Shown: positions 22,082 to 26,146 of the stretch, piece after piece
Layout: each line of letters starts with the position of its first letter
Position numbering within the stretch: the first letter of the stretch is position 1
Source: CAZXCQ01 sp964639275
GTDB lineage: Bacteria > Desulfobacterota > DSM-4660 > Desulfatiglandales > Desulfatiglandaceae
NCBI GenBank assembly: GCA_964639275.1
Contig: CAZXCQ010000051.1
Location: 1 to 26,146 of the forward strand
Reading direction: 5' to 3'
Length of the DNA: 26,146 bases
Made by a program: the position numbers and the translations under genes
Notes under the pieces: model-generated
Databases searched by the model: none
Seen by the model: the letters and a program-made list of their open reading frames with translations, nothing else
Told to the model about the DNA's origin: nothing

Positions 22082-23236
22082 TTAGGCATTCCCATATGTC
22101 TTTATCAACTCGTTGATGATAATGAGTTTCTGGATCTGGTTTGTCCCGGCCCCGAATTCGATCCCCTTGACATCCCGGTACATCCTTTCTATGGGAAACT
22201 CCCGGATAAACCCATAGCCGCCAAAGACCTGCACCGCCTTGCCAACCGCCCTGACCCCCACCTCCGCGCAGAAGAGTTTGGCGTAGGAGGCCTCCAGCCT
22301 CACCCGCTTTCCCGAATCGGCCATTTCTGCCGCCCAGTAGGCCAGGACCCTCCCTGCCTGGATCTCCGTGGCAATATCGGCCAGGATCTCCTGCATCATC
22401 TGGAAGGTAATAATGGGGGCACCAAACTGGACCCTTTCCGAGGCATATTTGAAGGCCAGATCCAGGGCCCCCTGGGCGACCCCTATGGGCGCAATGGAAT
22501 AGACAATCCTTTCCCGATCTAGCCCGCTCATCAGGACGCGGAGCCCCCGGTTTTCCTCCCCCAGGAGATTTTCAGCAGGGACCTCGCAGTCCTCAAAGAT
22601 CAGCTCCCCGGTGGGGGAGCCCCGCACCCCCATCTTTTTCAGGCTCCTGCCCCTGGAAAACCCCGGAAATTCCTTTTCAACGATAAAGGCCGAAATCCCG
22701 TGCTGTCCTGCCTCCGGGTCTGTCTTGGCATAGACCACCGCGATGTCAGCAATCGGACCGTTGGTGATAAACATCTTGGTGCCGTTGAGGATATACCGGT
22801 CTCCCCTCTTTTCTGCCCGCGTCCGCATGGACAGGGCATCGGAGCCTGCCTCGGGCTCTGTGATGCAGATGGCCCCGATCTGATTGCCCTGGATCAGATC
22901 GGGAAGGTATCTTTTTCTCTGGGTCTCGTTGCCGTTTCGATAGATGTTTTCGGTACAGAGGATCGCGTGCGAGCCATAGGTGTTGGCCGTGGAGACGCAC
23001 CCCCTTGCCAGTTCTTCCATCACCAGGACGCAGGAGAGAAAGTCAGAATCGCTTCCCCCATAGCGCTCGGGGATGGAGATCCCAAAAAGGCCCATATCGG
23101 CCATGGCCCTGAAATTCTCCCCGGGAAACCGCTCCGCCTCATCGATCTCGGAGGCCAGGGGGATGACGTCCCTGTCCACAAACCTGGCAACCGTCTCCTT
23201 GAGCATCCGCTGCTCTTGCGTCAGCTCAAAGTCCAT
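22082..23236 (-). CDS. Acyl-CoA dehydrogenase, isovaleryl-CoA-dehydrogenase-like active site
   Basis: FAD enzyme that introduces an alpha-beta double bond into an acyl-CoA and passes electrons to an ETF or similar carrier. Start ATG 23236 (MDFELTQEQRML) gives 384 residues, the family norm; a longer frame to 23317 was rejected. Motifs are AICITEPEAGSDALSM, NGTKMFITNG, QMMQEILADIA, VQVFGGYGFIREFPIERMYRD and GAGTNQIQK. Most relatives carry the catalytic Glu in YEGT near the C-terminus; here that position is Ala363. Glu242 in GLDRERIV aligns with Glu254 of isovaleryl-CoA dehydrogenase (GLDLERLV), which suggests a helix-G base as in IVD and long-chain enzymes. No ETF genes lie in the window. Confidence 0.93.
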   Translation of the reverse strand: MDFELTQEQRMLKETVARFVDRDVIPLASEIDEAERFPGENFRAMADMGLFGISIPERYGGSDSDFLSCVLVMEELARGCVSTANTYGSHAILCTENIYRNGNETQRKRYLPDLIQGNQIGAICITEPEAGSDALSMRTRAEKRGDRYILNGTKMFITNGPIADIAVVYAKTDPEAGQHGISAFIVEKEFPGFSRGRSLKKMGVRGSPTGELIFEDCEVPAENLLGEENRGLRVLMSGLDRERIVYSIAPIGVAQGALDLAFKYASERVQFGAPIITFQMMQEILADIATEIQAGRVLAYWAAEMADSGKRVRLEASYAKLFCAEVGVRAVGKAVQVFGGYGFIREFPIERMYRDVKGIEFGAGTNQIQKLIIINELIKTYGNA

Positions 23237-23291
23237 TGTGCCCCTCCTCTGCCCAGAGCATTGGCGGTCTTGATCTTGCAGCCCATGACCG

Positions 23292-23585
23292 TCATTTTGA
23301 CCCGGCCTCGATGACAAACATCAGGTCGTCATCCTTCAGGGTGGCCTCGTTCTGGGCCACGATCTCCAGTATCGTACCATCGGTGGGGGACTTGATCTTT
23401 TGAAATACCTTCATGGTCTCAAGGAGCGCCAGCACCTGTTTCTTTTTGACCCGATCCCCTTTTTCCACATACGCGGGTTGGTCAGGCGCCGGTCTCCTAT
23501 AGAATACACCCGACATGGGGGCCCTTACTTCAACCCTCCTGTTGCCACCGGTTACAGTCATCTTTTTACCCCTTTCTCTTTCCAT
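23292..23585 (-). CDS. Minimal AccB-like biotinyl-domain protein
   Basis: Small carrier with the biotinyl fold. APMSGVFYRRPAPDQPAYVEKGD, with the AccB-type thumb (FYRRPAP), is followed by the acceptor ETMKV, with Lys59 the expected biotinylated residue (usual motif EAMKM). At 97 residues it lacks the roughly 60-70 N-terminal residues of AccB. The ATG at 23585 or an internal one at 23561 (preceded by AGGGG) may be used. It lies 9 bp after the BKACE gene. No biotin carboxylase or carboxyltransferase gene is in the window, so its partner is unknown. A lipoyl domain would also fit this fold, but the thumb favours biotin. Confidence 0.82.
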   Translation of the reverse strand: MERERGKKMTVTGGNRRVEVRAPMSGVFYRRPAPDQPAYVEKGDRVKKKQVLALLETMKVFQKIKSPTDGTILEIVAQNEATLKDDDLMFVIEAGSK

Positions 23586-23594
23586 ATCCGGAAA

Positions 23595-24464
23595 TCACCT
23601 CGCCCTTAGCCCGAGGATCTCTCGAACCTCTCCGGGTCCTGCAATCTCACGACCCACCTCGCGGACAATTTTGACCAGCGCCTCGACGAGCTCCCCATTG
23701 TCCCTGGCCCTTTCGCCGTTTGGGAGATAAAAGGTGTCTTCAAGGCCCGTCCTGACGTTCCCCCCCAGCTCCACGCACCTCCGGTGCAGATCCCATATCT
23801 CGGCGCGCCCCACCGCAATGACCTGGTAGTGGCTATCGGGGGGCATCTCCTCGATCAGGAGCGGGAGCCAGTCCGCTTTGGCCGGCATGCCGCTCGCAAC
23901 CCCCATGACCAGCGAGATGTGGGCAGGCCCGTCAAACATCCCGTTCTGTTTGTAAAGGCCGACACTCCTCACGATCCCCGAATCAAAGCACTCAAATTCC
24001 GGGACCACATGGTTTGCCCGCATCGCATCCAGAAACCCCTTGACCTTCTCCACCGGATTGTCAAAAAGGGTCGGCGGCCATGCCCAGGATCTGTCCTTCC
24101 GCAGTTTCAGATAATTGAGCGATCCGGCGTTACACGCGGCCATTTCCGGTTTGAACTTTTCAAGACAGGCAAGGGGGCCCGATATATCGGGACCCACCAC
24201 CCCTGTGCTCATACAGATGCAGATCTCCGGGACCCGGTCCCGGATGGCGTCAAGGATACGGCCCACCGTCTGGAGGTCCCAGGTGGGGAGATGCCCCATC
24301 CCCTTTTCCTGATTCCGGAAGTGGCAGTGGACAATGGTCGCCCCGGCATTAAAGGCCTGTTCGGCGTGATCCGCCATCTCCTCGGGCGTCACCGGCACAT
24401 GGTGAACCGCCGGATCCGTGAGCACCCCTGTCAGGGCGCATGTGATGACCGTCTTTGAACTCAT
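23595..24464 (-). CDS. Beta-keto acid cleavage enzyme (BKACE, DUF849 family)
   Basis: TIM-barrel Zn enzyme that cleaves a beta-keto acid with acetyl-CoA, giving acetoacetate (or a related product) and an acyl-CoA. Family traits are the N-terminal VITCALTGV, the Zn ligands His46 and His48 in VHCHFR (the same numbers as in the 3-keto-5-aminohexanoate cleavage enzyme), MSTGVVGPD and VGRAEIWDLHRRCVELGGNVRTGLEDTFYL. Glu222 in GRAEI is the probable third ligand. At 289 residues it has normal length. The substrate varies widely in the family and cannot be read here. Its place after acyl-CoA oxidation genes suggests it cleaves a 3-oxo acid produced by the pathway. Confidence 0.92.
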   Translation of the reverse strand: MSSKTVITCALTGVLTDPAVHHVPVTPEEMADHAEQAFNAGATIVHCHFRNQEKGMGHLPTWDLQTVGRILDAIRDRVPEICICMSTGVVGPDISGPLACLEKFKPEMAACNAGSLNYLKLRKDRSWAWPPTLFDNPVEKVKGFLDAMRANHVVPEFECFDSGIVRSVGLYKQNGMFDGPAHISLVMGVASGMPAKADWLPLLIEEMPPDSHYQVIAVGRAEIWDLHRRCVELGGNVRTGLEDTFYLPNGERARDNGELVEALVKIVREVGREIAGPGEVREILGLRAR

Positions 24465-24484
24465 TTCTTCCTCCCTTAGACAGG

Positions 24485-25126
24485 CTAACCCATGTCGCTG
24501 GTTGTGGCGATGCCGTCAAAAATAAATCTGCAAAGATCTTCTGTCAGGCGATCAGGGGATATCTCCCGGTCAAAGACCACTCCGGTGAGACAGACATTTT
24601 CAATCGAGCCCAGAATCACCTGCCGGACAAACCGGGGGGAGATGTCCCCCCGGATCTCCCCATCCCTGATGCCTTCTTCAATAATCCCCAGCAATATGTC
24701 GCTATATGCCTTTACCAGTTCATAAGGCTCGCTCTCGTAATAGTCCGAAAGGCTTCTCACCTGAAGCAGGAGGATCTTGGCAAAGACCCGGTGGGTGGCA
24801 TAGACATTGATATGAGACCAGATAAGCTTTCTCAGCTTGTTTAAGGCACCTTTGATCCCCTTTAGATCCAGTTCCACCTGCAGGCGATAATGTTCGAGGT
24901 ATTCAGCCAGGACCTGGTAGAGTAGATCGCGCTTGTCCTTGAAATATTTGTAGATGAGCGCCTCGGTGACCCCGGCGGTCCTGGCGATCTCTGCCGTCGT
25001 GATCGAGGCAAAGTCCTTTCCTTCAAGGAGGGCCCTGAGGGCATCGGCTATCTTGGTGCGGCCCGGCGGAAAAGGCCTGCCTTGAGGGGCGGGGAAAACC
25101 CCGGATGCCTTTTTGGCCTTGAGCAT
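24485..25126 (-). CDS. TetR/AcrR family transcriptional regulator
   Basis: DNA-binding repressor, probably controlling this operon in response to an acyl-CoA or free acid. The N-terminal HTH is about 28-75, with FASITTAEIARTAGVTEALIY then KYFKDKRDLL, the standard TetR helices. The C-terminal 130 residues form a ligand and dimer domain with no family-specific motif. At 213 residues it is complete. The ATG at 25126 lies 3 bp after the enoyl-CoA hydratase stop codon, and 20 bp separate it from BKACE, so it belongs to the operon. A 13-bp palindrome near the promoter at 26029 is a candidate operator. Confidence 0.92.
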   Translation of the reverse strand: MLKAKKASGVFPAPQGRPFPPGRTKIADALRALLEGKDFASITTAEIARTAGVTEALIYKYFKDKRDLLYQVLAEYLEHYRLQVELDLKGIKGALNKLRKLIWSHINVYATHRVFAKILLLQVRSLSDYYESEPYELVKAYSDILLGIIEEGIRDGEIRGDISPRFVRQVILGSIENVCLTGVVFDREISPDRLTEDLCRFIFDGIATTSDMG

Positions 25127-25129
25127 GGC

Positions 25130-25909
25130 CTAGCCCTTCCCCTTTTTTGCTCGCATCTCCATAAAGAGTTGAATCAGGTCTTTGTGCTCCCGGCTCTGAA
25201 GCCTGATGCCCTGATAGGCAGACTCCCAGTCAAGGACTTGATCGAGAGACTGGTCAAGGCTTGCTTCAAGCCCCTGTTTTATCAGGCTCATAGCGTCAAA
25301 TGATCGCTGTGACAGCGTGGTGGCAAGACCGGACACCTCTTGATCCAGCGCGTCATCCGGCACGGATCTGTAGATCAGACCGATGGCTGCCGCTGTCTTC
25401 CCATCAATCTCTTCCCCGAGCAGTGCCAGCTCTCTCGCCTTTACCAGACCCACCAGTCTCGGAAGAAAATACGTCCCTCCCCCGTCCAGGATGAGCCCGA
25501 TATGAATAAAGTTTTCACGAAACCTGGCGTCATGCGAGGCGATGACAAAGTCCCCTGAAAGCGCCAGATTGGCCCCGCCGCCGACCGCCACACCCCTTAG
25601 CTTGACCACAACAGGCTGGGGGATTCCGCGCAGGCCCTTTATCACACCACCAAAGATTTTCACCCCCTCCATCCAGTCGGTAGCGGGACGGTCTTCAAGA
25701 AAAAGGGAGATATCAGCGCCCGAGCAAAAATTTCCACCGGCCCCTTCCATAACCAGGACATGCGTCTCCTTGTCCGATGAAAGTCGCTCCAGGAGGTCGT
25801 GGAGTTCCGCGACCATATCATGGTTCAGGGCGTTTAAGACCTCGGGCCGGTTCAGGGTGACCGTAGCGACCTGCCCGTCCTTTTCTAACCGTATAAATTT
25901 GTATGTCAT
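25130..25909 (-). CDS. Enoyl-CoA hydratase/isomerase family protein (PaaG-like)
   Basis: Crotonase-fold enzyme for CoA-ester hydration, isomerisation or ring-opening chemistry. LNRPEVLNALN, the oxyanion loops CSGADISLF (62-70) and VAVGGGANLAL (108-118), and LDGGGTYFLPRLVG (141-154) are clear. Classical hydratases have Glu144 in GGGCELA and Glu164; here Asn114 replaces the first, and NFIHIGL replaces the segment carrying the second. Asp142 in LDGGG corresponds to the catalytic Asp of PaaG-type isomerases (VPDxGG). It is therefore more likely an isomerase-type crotonase than a true hydratase. At 259 residues it is complete. It is the first gene of the operon, with a candidate promoter about 90 bases upstream of its ATG at 25909. 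Confidence 0.9.
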   Translation of the reverse strand: MTYKFIRLEKDGQVATVTLNRPEVLNALNHDMVAELHDLLERLSSDKETHVLVMEGAGGNFCSGADISLFLEDRPATDWMEGVKIFGGVIKGLRGIPQPVVVKLRGVAVGGGANLALSGDFVIASHDARFRENFIHIGLILDGGGTYFLPRLVGLVKARELALLGEEIDGKTAAAIGLIYRSVPDDALDQEVSGLATTLSQRSFDAMSLIKQGLEASLDQSLDQVLDWESAYQGIRLQSREHKDLIQLFMEMRAKKGKG

Positions 25910-26000
25910 GATACAATTCCTCTACTCCAGGGTTGATGTTGTCGGCTCCGGGAGATACCCTTCAATGGCCATTGGGTTAGCAATATTCACCTTCTTGGAA

Positions 26001-26029
26001 AGCATAATAAATAAATGTTTTTATATCAA
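26001..26029 (-). promoter_or_regulatory. Putative sigma70 promoter of the acyl-CoA operon
   Basis: On the minus strand, TTGATA (26029-26024) and TATGCT (26006-26001) are separated by 17 bp. A second perfect TTGACA at 26069-26064 has a poor -10 (TAACAA). The region is AT-rich and lies about 90 bp upstream of the first gene. Confidence 0.5.
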
Positions 26030-26041
26030 AGAGTTACTCTT
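26029..26041. promoter_or_regulatory. 13-bp palindrome, candidate TetR operator
   Basis: AAGAGTTACTCTT is a perfect palindrome around a single T. It touches the upstream edge of the -35 box of the operon promoter. Length and place fit a small repressor site, but TetR operators are often longer. Confidence 0.4.
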
Positions 26042-26094
26042 GTTAGTAAATATCACTTATTTTGTCAAGTATCTTTGAGAGGGTGGCCTTGGGT

Positions 26095-26118
26095 AACCGT
26101 TCACGGGTTCAAAGGTTT
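26095..26118 (+). repeat. Family 3 end sequence, second site
   Basis: TAACCGTTCACGGGTTCA and the following AAGGTT match the left end of the element at 13320 with one difference in 24 bases. The opposite end would lie outside the window. Confidence 0.6.
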
Positions 26119-26146
26119 CCCGATTTACCTCCCTGGCAAAGAGGTA

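Noticed and set aside
23237..23317. 27-residue N-terminal extension of the acyl-CoA dehydrogenase
   Set aside because: The family starts at MDFELTQEQ; the extra residues are unlike any relative and overlap the biotinyl gene end.

Overview
The window looks like chromosomal DNA from an anaerobic, fatty- or aromatic-acid-degrading member of Desulfobacterota (the former Deltaproteobacteria). This is an inference from gene content: a long bacterial S1 protein next to cmk, a sigma54 two-component system, a Trypanosoma/plant-like ATP-PFK signature, and an acyl-CoA catabolic operon with a BKACE enzyme and an AbfD/HpaB-family flavoprotein. No rRNA, tRNA or CRISPR was seen. The intergenic spaces are unusually rich in short inverted-repeat elements.

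Left part (1-8554): cmk, rpsA with its own sigma70-type promoter, and sppA run on the + strand. A convergent threonylcarbamoyl-AMP synthase gene (tsaC/sua5 type) follows. Its start codon abuts the start codon of the prepilin peptidase gene (CAT|ATG, no intergenic base). The prepilin peptidase is followed by a membrane histidine kinase (TTG start) and an NtrC-family response regulator. Kinase and regulator are separated by a folded repeat element.

Middle part (8555-14619): a phosphofructokinase, a class B asparagine synthase, a glutamate-cysteine-ligase-like (GCS2) ligase and a CPYC glutaredoxin lie in series on the + strand, separated by repeats. They suggest a small amino-acid and thiol metabolism neighbourhood. 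Next come two decayed or N-terminally truncated PIN-domain (VapC-type) toxin genes on the - strand. One has a near-consensus promoter embedded in a 27-bp palindrome.

Right part (14620-25909, all - strand): reading in the direction of transcription, a PaaG-like enoyl-CoA hydratase/isomerase, a TetR regulator, a BKACE (DUF849) enzyme, a minimal AccB-like biotinyl protein, an isovaleryl-CoA-dehydrogenase-like acyl-CoA dehydrogenase, an AMP-forming acyl-CoA ligase, a CrtI-like FAD oxidoreductase and a PaaE-like FAD/2Fe-2S reductase form a tight operon. It ends at a hairpin with a T-rich tail. A metallo-beta-lactamase-fold hydrolase and an AbfD/HpaB-family protein lacking Fe-S ligands follow separately. 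The operon looks like a route for activating, oxidising and cleaving a carboxylic acid through CoA esters; the substrate cannot be read from the sequence.

Repeats: three families of short inverted-repeat (MITE-like) elements recur in the gaps. Family 1 lies at 1-51, 6974-7130 and 12186-12287. Family 2 lies at 12303-12381, 16247-16348 and 16349-16432. Family 3 lies at 13320-13532, with relatives at 22010-22044 and 26095-26118. No single obviously new system was found. The strongest leads are the repeat families, the thiol-ligase neighbourhood, the acyl-CoA operon with non-standard active sites, and the PIN remnants with a palindromic promoter.
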